The notes: generated by a model from the letters alone, not told the origin. A stretch of 64,000 nt of DNA from an uncultured Shimia sp. (GCA_937897325.1 CALCOY010000069.1:1-64000), one strand, 5' to 3'; positions 9,205 through 19,224 are shown, numbered from the stretch's first letter. Program-made: numbers and translations.

Positions 9205-10044
9205 ATGACCCACCCTGCATTCACCTCAGATTCCGTGGCAGTGATCACTGGCGGTGCCTCTGGCATTGGTCACGCTGCCGCATTGAAATTCGCCCGAATG
9301 GGCATGCGCATTGTGGTTGTCGACCGAGACACTGACAAGCTGGCCGCTGCAGTCGACGAGATAAAGGCCGCCGGTGCCTCTGATGTCATGACATCAGAGG
9401 CGGATGTGAGCGATCGCGGGCAGCTAGAGGCACTTGAACAGCAAGTCACCGACCGATTTGGCGGGGCCGACATCTTGATGAACAATGCCGGTATCGGCGG
9501 CAAGTCATCGACGCTTGGCGACGCCGCACCCTGGGACAGGATGTTGGGCGTGAACCTCTGGGGGCCCATCCACGGCACTCAAATTTTCGCCCCAAACATG
9601 ATCGGGCGAGGCCGGCCCGGCGCGATCATTAACACCGGGTCCAAGCAAGGTATCACCACACCGCCGGGCAACCCGGCCTACAACGTGTCAAAGGCGGCGC
9701 TGAAAGCGTTCACTGAAGCTCTGTCACATGAGTTAAGAAGCGGCCCTGGCCATCAGATCACGGCGCATCTTCTCGTGCCCGGCTTTGTTTATACAGGCAT
9801 GACCTCATCGTCTGAAAAGCCCGCCTCAGCATGGACCGCTGAGCAGACAGTCGACTTCTTTGTCGACAGCGTGAATCGTGGGGATTTCTATATTCTCTGC
9901 CCGGACAATGATGTCTCGCGGGATATCGATGAAAAACGTGTCGCGTGGAGTGCGGGAGACGTCATCGAAAACCGACCTGCGCTTAGCCGATGGCACCCTG
10001 ATTTCAAAGAGGCATTCGAGGCCTTCATAGAGAAGGCTGATTGA
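9205..10044 (+). CDS. SDR family NAD(P)-dependent oxidoreductase
   Basis: 279 residues from ATG 9205, preceded by GAGAGGAG (9189-9196). VITGGASGIGHAAALKFA is the cofactor-binding glycine motif, NNAGIGG the NAG motif, NTGSKQG the catalytic Ser region, and YNVSKAALKAFTEAL the YxxxK. The C-terminus PGFVYTGMT is typical of classical SDRs. The substrate is unknown. The remains of a second SDR gene lie directly upstream on the same strand, suggesting a former two-gene unit. A hairpin with a T-run at 10094 follows. Confidence 0.85.
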   Translation: MTHPAFTSDSVAVITGGASGIGHAAALKFARMGMRIVVVDRDTDKLAAAVDEIKAAGASDVMTSEADVSDRGQLEALEQQVTDRFGGADILMNNAGIGGKSSTLGDAAPWDRMLGVNLWGPIHGTQIFAPNMIGRGRPGAIINTGSKQGITTPPGNPAYNVSKAALKAFTEALSHELRSGPGHQITAHLLVPGFVYTGMTSSSEKPASAWTAEQTVDFFVDSVNRGDFYILCPDNDVSRDIDEKRVAWSAGDVIENRPALSRWHPDFKEAFEAFIEKAD

Positions 10045-10070
10045 GCATCAGATTCGACACTGATCAAAAC

Positions 10071-10084
10071 GGGACTGCTGCATT
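10071..10084 (+). repeat. Possible IS6-type left inverted repeat
   Basis: GGGACTGCTGCATT resembles the IS6-family end GGCACTGTTGCAAA at 10 of 14 positions, and lies where the end downstream of the transposase gene would be. No matching copy was found beyond 10899, so the other end may be lost. Confidence 0.3.
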
Positions 10085-10093
10085 GGGTTCTTT

Positions 10094-10116
10094 GCAGCCT
10101 GTGAGGCTGCTTTTTT
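10094..10116 (+). terminator. Rho-independent terminator
   Basis: Stem GCAGCC / GGCTGC (10094-10099 and 10105-10110) with a 5-base loop, followed by six T. It lies 50 bases after the SDR stop and can end that transcript. It may originally belong to the IS6 element that starts just before it. Confidence 0.75.
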
Positions 10117-10125
10117 CCCTTGGTT

Positions 10126-10899
10126 TCATACCGCTGCAGGGAACAAGCTCACTATGAAACGGATCTGTCCTGCAACGCCTGGGCCTTTTCTTACAACATG
10201 CCCGTTTTTGATCCTGCGCACAGTCTCGATGCCAACCAAGGTGTCTTTGGCAGCGCTCAGGGATTTAAAGCCCCATGTTGGCGTGATCATCTTCTTCAAC
10301 GCGGCGTGATCACCCCCAATGCGGTTGTTCCGCCATTTGCGATCGATATGTTTGATCTCCGCTCCCGGGAACGACCAGCGGTTTACTTCATCGATAATCT
10401 TCGCGTCGCTTTGCGCCCTGTCTGTGAAGGTGACCATCGGTTGATAAAGGCGCGCGTTGTCGCATGCCTGCTTGAAAAAAGCGCGTGCGGCTTTGGTATC
10501 GCGCCTGGCGGTAAGTCGGAAATCAATGAGCTGGCCGGAGTGGTTTACGGCGCGCCACGGGTAGCGCCGCTTGCCTTCAACGCGGGCGTAAATCTCGTCC
10601 TTTGACCGGCAGTGCATTGCGTCAGAAATGTCACGAGAGGGGACGTGCCAGTCCAAACTGCGGCATGACTTGTACTTGAATGGCCGCTTGGCAATCTCCG
10701 GCTCCAATCTCCGAAACCGGCAATAGATCATTTTTTCATAGACACTTACGCTGCGTTCTTCAAAAAAGTCCAGAACGTCGCGATAAGACAATGCAAACCG
10801 ACGGTACCACCGCACAGCCATCAAGATCACATCCTTCGGAAAATGGCGGCGTTTGAACGGATCTCGCTGGCGCGCCATTGGGATGCTCCTCTTACTCAC
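10126..10899 (-). pseudogene. IS6-family transposase, inactivated
   Basis: A 257-residue frame is open from end to end: RDPFKRRHFPKDVILMAVRWY, RLTARRDTKAARAFF, HIDRKWRNNRI and HAALKK are the IS6/IS26 family pattern. Two changes make it dead. After WHV, where the family continues DETY, a 14-residue insert (PSRDISDAMHCRSK, 42 bp at 10600-10641) sits right before the first catalytic Asp. Also, the catalytic Glu of NNRIE is Gly (codon at 10315-10317, complement GGG). The frame survives only because the insert length is a multiple of three. See the repeat entry at 10600. Confidence 0.85.
10600..10641 (-). repeat. Palindromic element copy 1 (42 bp) in the IS6 transposase
   Basis: Read on the minus strand it begins CCCTCTCGTGACATT and ends TGCCGGTCAAAG, then the GAC codon (10597-10599) of the first catalytic Asp follows at once. 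Removing it joins WHV to DEIY, as in intact IS6 transposases. It aligns over its whole length with five other copies at 27304, 30822, 32795, 32901 and 33164. The inner arms CATT/AATG can pair. Confidence 0.8.
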
Positions 10900-10968
10900 T
10901 GCTTAAAATGCACCGAGAGCGGCAGTTAACGCAAAAATCCCCGGTTGCGGGTTGATCGGGTTTCGGGG

Positions 10969-11012
10969 CGGTCGGTTCGTGGCCATCGGGCGGTCGGTTC
11001 GTGGCCATCGGG
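10969..11012 (+). repeat. Two tandem copies of a 22-bp GC-rich repeat
   Basis: CGGTCGGTTCGTGGCCATCG is the first 20 bases of each unit; units lie at 10969-10990 and 10991-11012, with a partial third start (CGGG). It lies just past the 3' end of valS. Probably a slippage repeat; no function is suggested. Confidence 0.7.
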
Positions 11013-11057
11013 CGGGGGGGCTTTCCGTCCGGCGGTGGGAGCTTTGTGGAAAGAAGA

Positions 11058-14000
11058 TCAGGCGAGTTCACTGAGGCGCGTAAGTGCTTCTTTTAGTTTG
11101 CTTTCTTCTTCTTCGCGGGCGGCGAGATTGGCCTGGGTTTCGGCGACGACTTCGGCGGGTGCGCTTTGGGCGAATTTCGGGTTTCTGAGCCGTCCACGCA
11201 GGCCGCCAAGTTCCTTTTCCAGCTTGCCCAGCGTCTTTTCGAGACGCGTCTTTTCCTGAGCGATATCAATCACATCAGCAAGGGGCAGGCCAAAGTTTCC
11301 ACCGGAGACACCGAGTGTGACCGTGCCTTTGGGATGGGGCTCGACCTCTTTGAGATCCTCGATTCGGGCAAGGCGTTTGATCATGACATCGTTCGCGGCC
11401 CAAAACGCTTTAGCTTCGCCTGTCATACCATTGACAACCATAGGAATATACGCACCTGCTGGGACGTGCATCTGGGCGCGGGCTGAACGGGTGGCTTCGA
11501 TGATTGCGATGACCCAGGTGAGTTCGGCATCGGCGTCGGCGTTAACGAGATCGTCAATGGAGAGATCGGGCCAGTCGGCGTGCATCAGGTGGCCGTCGCG
11601 ATCCCCGAGGTTTTGCCAAAGCTCTTCGGTGATGAAGGGCATGAAGGGGTGCAGAAGGATCAAGCTTTGATCGAGCACCCACCGCATCACCTGTCTGGTT
11701 TCTTTGGCTTTTTCGGTGTCGTCGCCCTGCAGCAGCGGTTTGGAAAGCTCGACATACCAGTCGCAGACTTTACCCCAGACAAAGGCGTAGAGTGCATTAG
11801 CGGCGTCGTTGAAGCGGTAGTCGATGAGGGCCTGCTGAACATCCGTGGCGACCCGTGCCGTCTCTCCGAGGATCCATTTGTTAACGGCTTCGTTAACATC
11901 TGCTTCGCGTCGGTATTGCGTCGGTATTGCGTCGGTGCCGTAGACGTCGTTCATTTCGGCAAAGCGGCAGGCATTCCAGAGCTTGGTGCCGAAGTTGCGG
12001 TAGCCCTGGATGCGGGCGGTATCGAGTTTGAGAGTACCGCCCAAGCTGGCCATCGCGGCCGAGGCAAAGCGCAGGGCGTCGGCGCCGTATTCGTCGATCA
12101 AATCCAGCGGGTCGACAACGTTGCCGGTGGATTTCGACATCTTCTTGCCCTTGGCGTCGCGGACAAGGCCGTGCAGGTAGACTGTGTCAAAGGGCCGTTC
12201 GCCGACCACGGCGTATTGCATCATCATCATGCGGGCGACCCAGAAGAATAGGATGTCCTGCCCGGTGACGAGGTCAGAGGTCGGGAAGTACTTTTTGAGG
12301 TCTTCGGTGTCGTCGGGCCAGCCGAGCGTGCCGATAGGCCAGAGGCCGGAGGAGAACCAGGTGTCGAGGACGTCGGGGTCGCGGTACAGTCCAGCATTTA
12401 GCTCACCACCGTTATCGAGGTGACGCGCTTGTGAGTCCTCTAAACTGATCGCTTCAAAAACCTCGCTTTCATAGACCCCGTAATAGTTCGCGGCCAGCTT
12501 TTGAGCGTCTGCAAATGTTGGTGCACAGAACGGCTGCAGATTGCCGACATCCCAAATCCAAGTCTGAATATAGCCCTTGCGTTCGAATTTGATGCCAAGC
12601 ACTGAGATCGGGTCATCGGTTTCAATGATCTTCGGCCCATACCAAACCGGGATCTGATGCCCCCACCAGAGCTGGCGCGAGATGCACCAGGGCTCGATGT
12701 TTTCGAGCCAGTGGTAATAAGTCTTCTCGCCGCTTTCGGGCATGATTTTGACCGTGCCGTCCTTGACCGCTTCCAGGGCGGGGCCGACGATTTTGGCGGT
12801 GTCGACGAACCACTGATCGGTCAACATAGGCTCGATCACGACTTTGGAGCGGTCGCCGAAAGGCTGCATGATCGGCTTGGCCTCGACCAGGGGGATGGTG
12901 TCGGGTTCGTCCATCGGTGGGTTGTCACCCACCCTACGCGGGTTGGGGATTGTGACGGCGAGGCCTTCATCGGTGATCTGCTGCACGACCCGTTTGCGGG
13001 CTTCGAAACGGTCGAGGCCGCGCAGGTCGTCGGGGACGAGGTTAGTGGTGTCGGCCTCGGCTTCCGTCAGTGTCTGTTCACCCTTGGCGACGGCCATGGC
13101 GATCTGGGCTGCTTCGGCGTAAGGCGCACCATCGCCGCGCATGGCCCCTTTGGTGTCCATGAGGCGGTACATGGGGATGCCGCCGCGCTTGGCGACCTCG
13201 TAGTCATTGAAGTCATGGGCACCGGTGATCTTGACCGCGCCCGATCCGAAATCGGGATCGGGGTAATCGTCGGTGATGATCGGGATCAGGCGGCGGTGCT
13301 CTTTGGGACCGACGGGGATTTCACAAAGCTGACCGACAATGGGGGCGTAGCGTTCATCCTTGGGGCTGACGGCTACCGCCCCGTCGCCCAGCATGGTCTC
13401 GGGCCGGGTCGTGGCGATGGAAATATAGTCGCGCACCTCGCGCAGGGTGACGTTCCCATCTTCGTCCTTTTCGACGTATTCATATGTGGCCCCGCCCGCC
13501 AGCGGGTATTTGAAGTGCCACATGTGGCCGGGGGTTTCGATGTTTTCGACCTCGAGATCGGAAATGGCCGTCTCAAAGTGCGGGTCCCAGTTGACGAGGC
13601 GCTTGCCGCGATAGATCAGGCCCTTTTCGTACATCTCGACAAAAACCTTTATGACGGCGTCGTGGAAGTTGCCTTCGCTCCCTGCGGGCGCGCCGGGGGC
13701 ACCGGACATGGTGAAGGCTTCGCGCGACCAGTCGCAGGACGCGCCGAGGCGTTTGAGCTGGTTGATGATCGTGCCGCCGGACTCGGCCCGCCAATCCCAG
13801 ACCTTTTTCAGGAAATCCTCGCGCGACATGTCGGTGCGGCGCATGTTACTTTCCTCGGACAGCTTGCGTTCGACCATCATCTGCGTGGCGATGCCCGCAT
13901 GGTCGGTGCCGGGCTGCCAGAGCGTGTCGTAGCCCTGCATGCGCTTCCAGCGGATCAGGATGTCCTGCAATGTGTTGTTGAAGGCGTGACCCATATGCAG

Positions 14001-14153
14001 GACGCCGGTGACGTTGGGGGGCGGGATCATGATGGAATAGGCCGAGGCACCCGGCTTGGCATTGGCGCCCGCCACGAAGCAGCCAGCCTTTTCCCAGGCG
14101 TCGTAGAGGCGGGGTTCGGCCTCGGCTGCATCGAAGTTCTTTTCCAGTGCCAT
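11058..14153 (-). CDS. valS: Valine--tRNA ligase
   Basis: 1031 residues. A class I aminoacyl-tRNA synthetase that charges tRNA-Val and edits mischarged Thr. The signature [13 protein letters not shown] (HIGH motif) is near residue 50 and [10 protein letters not shown] (KMSKS) near 670. The C-terminal coiled coil ([18 protein letters not shown]) typical of ValS closes the protein. The length is usual for Rhodobacteraceae. It starts at ATG 14153, back to back with the molybdenum hydroxylase gene on the other strand, with 129 bases between them for both promoters. Confidence 0.97.
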   Translation of the reverse strand: MALEKNFDAAEAEPRLYDAWEKAGCFVAGANAKPGASAYSIMIPPPNVTGVLHMGHAFNNTLQDILIRWKRMQGYDTLWQPGTDHAGIATQMMVERKLSEESNMRRTDMSREDFLKKVWDWRAESGGTIINQLKRLGASCDWSREAFTMSGAPGAPAGSEGNFHDAVIKVFVEMYEKGLIYRGKRLVNWDPHFETAISDLEVENIETPGHMWHFKYPLAGGATYEYVEKDEDGNVTLREVRDYISIATTRPETMLGDGAVAVSPKDERYAPIVGQLCEIPVGPKEHRRLIPIITDDYPDPDFGSGAVKITGAHDFNDYEVAKRGGIPMYRLMDTKGAMRGDGAPYAEAAQIAMAVAKGEQTLTEAEADTTNLVPDDLRGLDRFEARKRVVQQITDEGLAVTIPNPRRVGDNPPMDEPDTIPLVEAKPIMQPFGDRSKVVIEPMLTDQWFVDTAKIVGPALEAVKDGTVKIMPESGEKTYYHWLENIEPWCISRQLWWGHQIPVWYGPKIIETDDPISVLGIKFERKGYIQTWIWDVGNLQPFCAPTFADAQKLAANYYGVYESEVFEAISLEDSQARHLDNGGELNAGLYRDPDVLDTWFSSGLWPIGTLGWPDDTEDLKKYFPTSDLVTGQDILFFWVARMMMMQYAVVGERPFDTVYLHGLVRDAKGKKMSKSTGNVVDPLDLIDEYGADALRFASAAMASLGGTLKLDTARIQGYRNFGTKLWNACRFAEMNDVYGTDAIPTQYRREADVNEAVNKWILGETARVATDVQQALIDYRFNDAANALYAFVWGKVCDWYVELSKPLLQGDDTEKAKETRQVMRWVLDQSLILLHPFMPFITEELWQNLGDRDGHLMHADWPDLSIDDLVNADADAELTWVIAIIEATRSARAQMHVPAGAYIPMVVNGMTGEAKAFWAANDVMIKRLARIEDLKEVEPHPKGTVTLGVSGGNFGLPLADVIDIAQEKTRLEKTLGKLEKELGGLRGRLRNPKFAQSAPAEVVAETQANLAAREEEESKLKEALTRLSELA

Positions 14154-14282
14154 GCGTCATGATCCCTTGCGGTTTGGACCTGTGAAATAGCGGCAAGTGG
14201 GGCAAAGGAAAAGGGGCGTGGACAATGGCGGTTTCACCGCTAGTGTCAGCCCTTGCCAGCCAGCGAAGAAGGAGCCGGGCAC

Positions 14283-16580
14283 ATGGAAAAATTCGGAAAG
14301 TCGCAGCCGGTCAAACGGGTCGAAGATGTGCGGTTCCTGACGGGGGCGGGGCGCTATGTGGATGATCTGGCGCCGGCGAATGCGCTTGTGGCTTATGTGT
14401 TCCGCTCGCCCGTGGCGCATGCGCGGATCACCTCGCTGGAGATTACAGAGGCGTTTGCGGCCGAGGGTGTGCGGGCGGTCTTTTCCGCTGCCGAGCTTGA
14501 GGCGGCGGGGATGACCATCGCGATGAACGGGGCGGTGGTCGAAAACCGGGACGGCACGAAGGGGGCCGCGCCGATGCGACCGATCCTGGCCAAGGACAAG
14601 CTGCGTTATGTAGGTGAGCCAGTGGCGGTTGTGGTGGCCGATACCATGGCGCAGGCGAAGGATGCGGCAGAGTTGATCGTTTTGGATTATGAGGATCTGC
14701 CCGCAAAGCTGGACGTGGCGCCCGGGGGGGCCTTGGTGCATGAGGATGTGGCCGACAATCTGGCCTTTGACTGGGGGCTGGGCGATGCGGCAGCGACCGA
14801 GGCCGCGTTCGCCGAAGCGGCGCATCGGGTCCGTCTTGAGGTCGACGACAACCGGATCATCGCCAATTCGATGGAACCGCGAGGCTGTTATGCGGAACCC
14901 GAGGGCGACCGGCTGCACGTGGCTATCAACGGGCAGGGGGTCTGGGTGCAAAAGTCCCAGCTGGCGCGCGCGCTTGGGGTGGATGCCGAGACGCTTCGCG
15001 TGACGAACCCAGACGTTGGCGGTGGCTTCGGGATGAAGGGGATGTTCTATCCTGAATACCCCGTTATCGCGCATGCCGCACGGCACCTTAACATGCCGGT
15101 GCGCTGGATGTCGGACCGGACAGAGGCGATGCTGTCGGACAATGGCGGCCGCGATCTGGTCAGCGTGGCGGAACTGGCTTTTGACGCCGATCATCGCATC
15201 ACCGCCTACCGGGTGCGGACGCGCTGTAACCTCGGGGCTTACAATTCCCAGTTTGGTCAACCGATCCAGACCACGCTGTTCAGCCGTGTTCTGATGGGCG
15301 TTTACGATGTGCAAACCACCTGGCTGCAGGTCGAGGGCTACTACACCAACACCACGCAAGTGGACGCCTATCGCGGGGCCGGGCGGCCCGAGGCGATTTA
15401 CGTGCTGGAACGGGTCATGGACCGTGCCGCGCGCGAGCTCAGTGTCGACCCGTGGGAGCTGCGGCGCAAGAATTTCATCAAGCCCGACCAGTTCCCCTAC
15501 AGGACTGCAACCGACGAAACCTATGACGTGGGAGACTTCGACAAGGTCATGCAACGCGCCATGAAAGAGGCTGATGTCACGGGGTTTCCAGAGCGGAAAC
15601 AGGCTGACGCCGAAAAAGGCAAACTGCGCGGCATTGGTCTGTGTTACTATATTGAAAGTATTTTAGGCGACCCAGCCGAAGGCGCGAAGGTTGTCTTTGA
15701 GGATGACGGTATGGTGACGATTTACGTAGGCACACAATCGAACGGTCAGGGGCATGAAACCGTCTATGCTCAGTTCTTGGCTGACCAAACGGGCATTCCA
15801 GCTGACCAGATCCAAGTCGTGCAGGGTGACAGCGACCTTATCAAAGAGGGCGGCGGCACCGGCGGTTCCCGCTCTGTCACGGTGCAGAACAACGCGACAC
15901 TTGCAACGGTGTCGGTGATGACCGAGGCGTTCACGGCGTTTCTGGCGGATGAAATGGGCGTTCCCGCCTCAGGCATCTCCTTTGACGATGAGCGTTTCCG
16001 CGCCGACGGTTCGAACCTGACACCGACCATGCTTGAGGTCGCCGAGATGGCCCGTGAACAGGGCCGCGACGACCTTTTGACCCATGAAGCCCGCGCCAAG
16101 CTCGAGGCGCGCAGCTTCCCCAATGGCTGTCATGTTACAGAGGTGGTCGTCGATCCGGATACCGGTGTGACGGACGTCGACCGTTACATCGTTGTCGACG
16201 ATTTTGGAAACCTTATCAACCCGCTACTGGCCGAAGGTCAAGTTCATGGCGGTGTCGTGCAAGGCATTGGACAGGCCATAACGGAACGGGTTGCCTTTGA
16301 TGAGGATGGCCAATTGCTCACGGCAACGTTCATGGACTACGCCTTGCCGCGTGCCGACGACGTGCCCATGATATATTTTACCTCTGAACCGGTACCATCA
16401 ACGGCCAATATCATGGGCATGAAGGGCTGCGGGGAGGCCGGCACCGTTGGTGCGTTGGCAGCCGTCGCCAATGGGGTTCAGGATGCTTTGTGGGATCGGG
16501 GTGTAAGGCAAGCTGATATGCCGTTCACACCGCTCCGAGTTTGGGAATTGTTAAGTAATGGATCTGTCGCGGCTGAGTAG
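14283..16580 (+). CDS. Xanthine dehydrogenase family molybdopterin-binding subunit (CoxL form II-like)
   Basis: 765 residues from ATG 14283 with AAGGAG eight bases before it. The N-terminus (RVEDVRFLTGAGRYVDD) and the C-terminus with GCGEAGT, carrying the catalytic Glu, mark the large molybdenum-cofactor subunit of the xanthine oxidase/CO dehydrogenase family. AYRGAGRPE matches the AYxGAGR of form II CoxL-like enzymes rather than the AYxCSFR of true CO dehydrogenase. No FAD or 2Fe-2S subunit gene lies beside it, so its partners must be elsewhere. The substrate is unknown. Its last 23 bases overlap the next gene. Confidence 0.88.
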   Translation: MEKFGKSQPVKRVEDVRFLTGAGRYVDDLAPANALVAYVFRSPVAHARITSLEITEAFAAEGVRAVFSAAELEAAGMTIAMNGAVVENRDGTKGAAPMRPILAKDKLRYVGEPVAVVVADTMAQAKDAAELIVLDYEDLPAKLDVAPGGALVHEDVADNLAFDWGLGDAAATEAAFAEAAHRVRLEVDDNRIIANSMEPRGCYAEPEGDRLHVAINGQGVWVQKSQLARALGVDAETLRVTNPDVGGGFGMKGMFYPEYPVIAHAARHLNMPVRWMSDRTEAMLSDNGGRDLVSVAELAFDADHRITAYRVRTRCNLGAYNSQFGQPIQTTLFSRVLMGVYDVQTTWLQVEGYYTNTTQVDAYRGAGRPEAIYVLERVMDRAARELSVDPWELRRKNFIKPDQFPYRTATDETYDVGDFDKVMQRAMKEADVTGFPERKQADAEKGKLRGIGLCYYIESILGDPAEGAKVVFEDDGMVTIYVGTQSNGQGHETVYAQFLADQTGIPADQIQVVQGDSDLIKEGGGTGGSRSVTVQNNATLATVSVMTEAFTAFLADEMGVPASGISFDDERFRADGSNLTPTMLEVAEMAREQGRDDLLTHEARAKLEARSFPNGCHVTEVVVDPDTGVTDVDRYIVVDDFGNLINPLLAEGQVHGGVVQGIGQAITERVAFDEDGQLLTATFMDYALPRADDVPMIYFTSEPVPSTANIMGMKGCGEAGTVGALAAVANGVQDALWDRGVRQADMPFTPLRVWELLSNGSVAAE

Positions 16581-17634
16581 AGGATTTATCGACTGGGTGA
16601 AGGGCCGCTTGCGGCCTGCGCCCAGGACACCATTGCAGCCGCGCCGCGGTCCTGTCAGCCATGTGATTATCCTCGACGGCACGATGTCCTCTCTTGAATC
16701 GGGGCATGAGACACATGCCGGGATGACCTACAAGCTTTTGCGCGAAGAAGGTCATGCTTCGGTCTACTACGAACCGGGCATTCAGTGGACCGAATGGCGC
16801 TCGGCCCCGGACGTGCTGGTGGGGCGTGGCATCAACCGGCAGATCCGGCGGGCCTATGGCTTTCTCGCCTCGCGCTACAGACCCGGGGATCGCATCTATC
16901 TTATGGGTTACTCCAGAGGCGCCTTCGCCGTCCGCAGCCTTGCCGGCATTATCGATATGGTCGGGCTTTTGAAGGCTGAGCACGCGACAGAACGCAACAT
17001 TCGTGACATCTATCGCCACTACGAATGCGCCCCGGATGGCGAGGCCGCCCGAGCGTTTTCCGATCTCTATTGCCATACACATGTGACGATCGACATGCTT
17101 GGTGTGTGGGACACCGTGAAGGCGCTTGGCGTGCGGCTGCCCTTCTTCTGGAAGGTTTCCGCCGCCCGCCACGAATTTCACAACCACGATCTGGGCGCGT
17201 CCGTGCGCAATGGGTTTCAAGCGCTCGCCATGAACGAAACTCGCGTCGTTTATGCGCCGGTTCTGTGGGATTGCCCGGATGGATGGACCGGGCGGGTTGA
17301 ACAAGTCTGGTTCAGGGGCACGCACGGCGATATCGGTGGGCAATTGGGCGGGTACGAAGCCGCACGCCCACTGGCGAATATCTCGCTGGTCTGGATGCTG
17401 GAACGGGTCGAAGCCTGCGGTTTACCGCTGCCGACTGGATGGGCCGGGCGGTTTGCGTGCGACGCGGATGCGCCCTCGGTCGGGCTGTGGCGCGGCTATG
17501 GCAAGTGGTTTTTGCTGCGCAAACCCCGCGTGATTGGCTCTACACCTTCTGAGCATGTCCATGCCTCGGCTCAGACAACGCTGGATCGTCCGGGCTGGAT
17601 AAATTGGTGGCACGGGGCAGGTCGGCCGGTTTGA
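16558..17634 (+). CDS. DUF2235 alpha/beta-hydrolase-fold protein
   Basis: 358 residues. HVIILDGTMSS replaces the usual N-terminal FxDGT, GYSRGAFAVRSLAG is the GxSxG nucleophile elbow, VWDTVKALG and HGDIGGQ (Asp/His region) complete the DUF2235 pattern. Relatives include T6SS lipase effectors of the Tle1 type and many housekeeping-like hydrolases. No secretion signal and no T6SS gene is present here, so a cytosolic hydrolase is likelier. Overlap with the upstream gene indicates one transcript, ended by the hairpin at 17624. Confidence 0.82.
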   Translation: MDLSRLSRGFIDWVKGRLRPAPRTPLQPRRGPVSHVIILDGTMSSLESGHETHAGMTYKLLREEGHASVYYEPGIQWTEWRSAPDVLVGRGINRQIRRAYGFLASRYRPGDRIYLMGYSRGAFAVRSLAGIIDMVGLLKAEHATERNIRDIYRHYECAPDGEAARAFSDLYCHTHVTIDMLGVWDTVKALGVRLPFFWKVSAARHEFHNHDLGASVRNGFQALAMNETRVVYAPVLWDCPDGWTGRVEQVWFRGTHGDIGGQLGGYEAARPLANISLVWMLERVEACGLPLPTGWAGRFACDADAPSVGLWRGYGKWFLLRKPRVIGSTPSEHVHASAQTTLDRPGWINWWHGAGRPV

Positions 17635-17650
17635 CCGGCCCTTTCTTTTC
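17624..17650 (+). terminator. Rho-independent terminator
   Basis: GGCCGG TTTGA CCGGCC stem-loop followed by CTTTCTTTTC. The stop codon of the DUF2235 gene lies inside the loop. Confidence 0.7.
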
Positions 17651-17712
17651 GTCCCAAGTACGGGTGGGGGAGGCTCCGCAGAAGCCGGGGGCGGAGCCCC
17701 AGGAGCCGCCGC

Positions 17713-18201
17713 CTAACGCTCTCGGGCGATCTTCATGATGATACAGGTGGTGGATCCCGTCGCATATAGCTTGCCGTCTTCCACCCCGCGGATTTCTCCA
17801 CGCGCGACCCCCGTGGAGCGGCCCGCATGTTCCGTTTCACCGATACAGTCGATCTCCATCCCCAGAGGGATCGCCCGTGTGATGTTGATCTTGTATTCCA
17901 GCGTTGTGTAGAACGACCCCTTGGGCACGCTGGTCATGACGGCGCAGGCCATCGCTGAATCGAGCAAGGTGCCATACCAGCCGCCATGAACCGTTCCCAT
18001 CGGGTTCGTGACATTGAATTCAGGGGCACCCCGAAAAACCACCCGGCCTTGCTCGACCTCTTGCAAAGTATATCCCATCGTCCGCGCAATGGGCGGCCCC
18101 GGCAAACGCCCTTCGACGATCCCCCGCATGAAGTCGAGCCCTGACATACCCAAAATATCGGCCTGGCTCAGCAGATCCTCGGGCTTTTCGGCGATGCTCA
18201 T
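17713..18201 (-). CDS. PaaI family thioesterase
   Basis: 162 residues with a hotdog fold. NPMGTVHGGWYGTLLDSAMACAV is the PaaI-type HGG helix region with the general-base Asp; LEYKINITRAIPLG is the central strand. Such enzymes hydrolyse acyl- or aryl-CoA in the cytosol. It stands alone between convergent and tandem neighbours. A 14-bp perfect palindrome 41 bases upstream of its start suggests repressor control. The natural substrate cannot be read from the sequence. Confidence 0.88.
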   Translation of the reverse strand: MSIAEKPEDLLSQADILGMSGLDFMRGIVEGRLPGPPIARTMGYTLQEVEQGRVVFRGAPEFNVTNPMGTVHGGWYGTLLDSAMACAVMTSVPKGSFYTTLEYKINITRAIPLGMEIDCIGETEHAGRSTGVARGEIRGVEDGKLYATGSTTCIIMKIARER

Positions 18202-18241
18202 ATGGTTTCCCCTTTTTGACGTAGGGGAAAGCTAACAGATC

Positions 18242-18255
18242 AGACCAATCGGTCT
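18242..18255. promoter_or_regulatory. TetR-like operator palindrome
   Basis: AGACC AATC GGTCT is a perfect 14-bp palindrome 41 bases upstream of the thioesterase start and 19 bases past the metF stop. AGACC/GGTCT arms are frequent in operators of TetR-family repressors. The cognate regulator is not in this window. Confidence 0.45.
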
Positions 18256-18273
18256 AGTTCCAATGAAGGGTCG

Positions 18274-19164
18274 TTACGCAACGTTCTGCAGGTTTGCATC
18301 AGCCACAATGCCAAGCGCGCGGCATATGTCGCGGGTCAGGTCGGGACGGTTGAGCGTATAAAAATGCAGTTGCTCAACGCCTTCGGTGATCAATGTATCG
18401 CAGAGTTCGGTCGCGTGGGTGAGCGCGAAAAGGGCTGCGCGATCTTCACGCTCGGCCCGCGCAAAGGCCTGCGCGAGATCCGGCGCGATGGCAGCACCGC
18501 AACGCTCCGCAAAGTTCTTGGTGCGGGACCAGTTTGCGACCGGCAGAATGCCGGGCGTAATCGGAGCCGTAATCCCGGCCCGGTCGCAGGCGTCCCGAAA
18601 GCGCAGGAAGGTCTCGGCTTCAAAGAAGAATTGTGTAATGGCCTCGTCTGCACCGGCCTCGCATTTGCGCTTGAGGAATTCGATGTTCTGGGCGGGGCTG
18701 GCCGCATCAGGGTGGCTTTCGGGATAGGCGCCAACCCGGATGGCAAACTGATCCTGCGCGGCCAGCGCCTCGATCAACTCGCAACTGTCGGCGAAACCGT
18801 CGGCATGCGCTTCGAATGTGTCACCATCCTGAGGATCGCCACGCAGTGCGACGATGTCCGTGATCCCAGCTTTCGCATAAGCGTCGGCTGTCTTGAGGAC
18901 GTCAGCTTTGCTGGCACCCACGCAAGTCAGGTGCGCAGCGACAGGTAGACCCGATTGGCGGCGTAGGGTCCGCGCGGCCTCTTGCGTCAGTGATTGTGTC
19001 GATCCGCCAGCGCCATAAGTGACCGAAAAGAAGCGCGGTGTGAGAGGGGAAAGCGCCTGAACTGTGTCCCAAAGGTGAAACGAAGCATCGAGCGTTTTGG
19101 GCGGGAAGACTTCGAACGAAATGGACGGCACAGGACAATTCTCCGGTTTGTGGGTTGTTTGCAA
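18274..19164 (-). CDS. metF: Methylenetetrahydrofolate reductase
   Basis: 296 residues; reduces 5,10-methylene-THF to 5-methyl-THF with a flavin, feeding methionine synthesis. ISFEVFPPKT at the start carries the catalytic Glu; TYGAGGST, LRGDPQ and ITQFFFEAETFL are family motifs. The frame's first start is TTG 19164 with GAGG six bases before it. A GTG at the VPSISFEV site a few codons later would give the more usual N-terminus. It is divergent from a MetR-type regulator, which normally activates it. Confidence 0.95.
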   Translation of the reverse strand: MQTTHKPENCPVPSISFEVFPPKTLDASFHLWDTVQALSPLTPRFFSVTYGAGGSTQSLTQEAARTLRRQSGLPVAAHLTCVGASKADVLKTADAYAKAGITDIVALRGDPQDGDTFEAHADGFADSCELIEALAAQDQFAIRVGAYPESHPDAASPAQNIEFLKRKCEAGADEAITQFFFEAETFLRFRDACDRAGITAPITPGILPVANWSRTKNFAERCGAAIAPDLAQAFARAEREDRAALFALTHATELCDTLITEGVEQLHFYTLNRPDLTRDICRALGIVADANLQNVA

Positions 19165-19166
19165 GA

Positions 19167-19190
19167 TGCCTCAGGATGTAACTTGAGGCA
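19167..19190. promoter_or_regulatory. Inverted repeat in the metF-metR intergenic region
   Basis: TGCCTCA and TGAGGCA are perfect 7-base arms 10 bases apart, between the divergent metF and metR starts. Its place suggests a MetR operator, but it does not match the classic TGAANNNNNTTCA box, so this is inference. Confidence 0.4.
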
Positions 19191-19224
19191 AATTCATATC
19201 CCTCAACATAAACATGAGCCGCGT

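Noticed and set aside
12657-14162. 501-codon plus-strand frame inside valS
   Set aside because: Antisense shadow; the minus strand has a complete ValS with all motifs.
14157-15554. 465-codon minus-strand frame under the molybdenum subunit gene
   Set aside because: Shadow of a real plus-strand gene; no family motifs.
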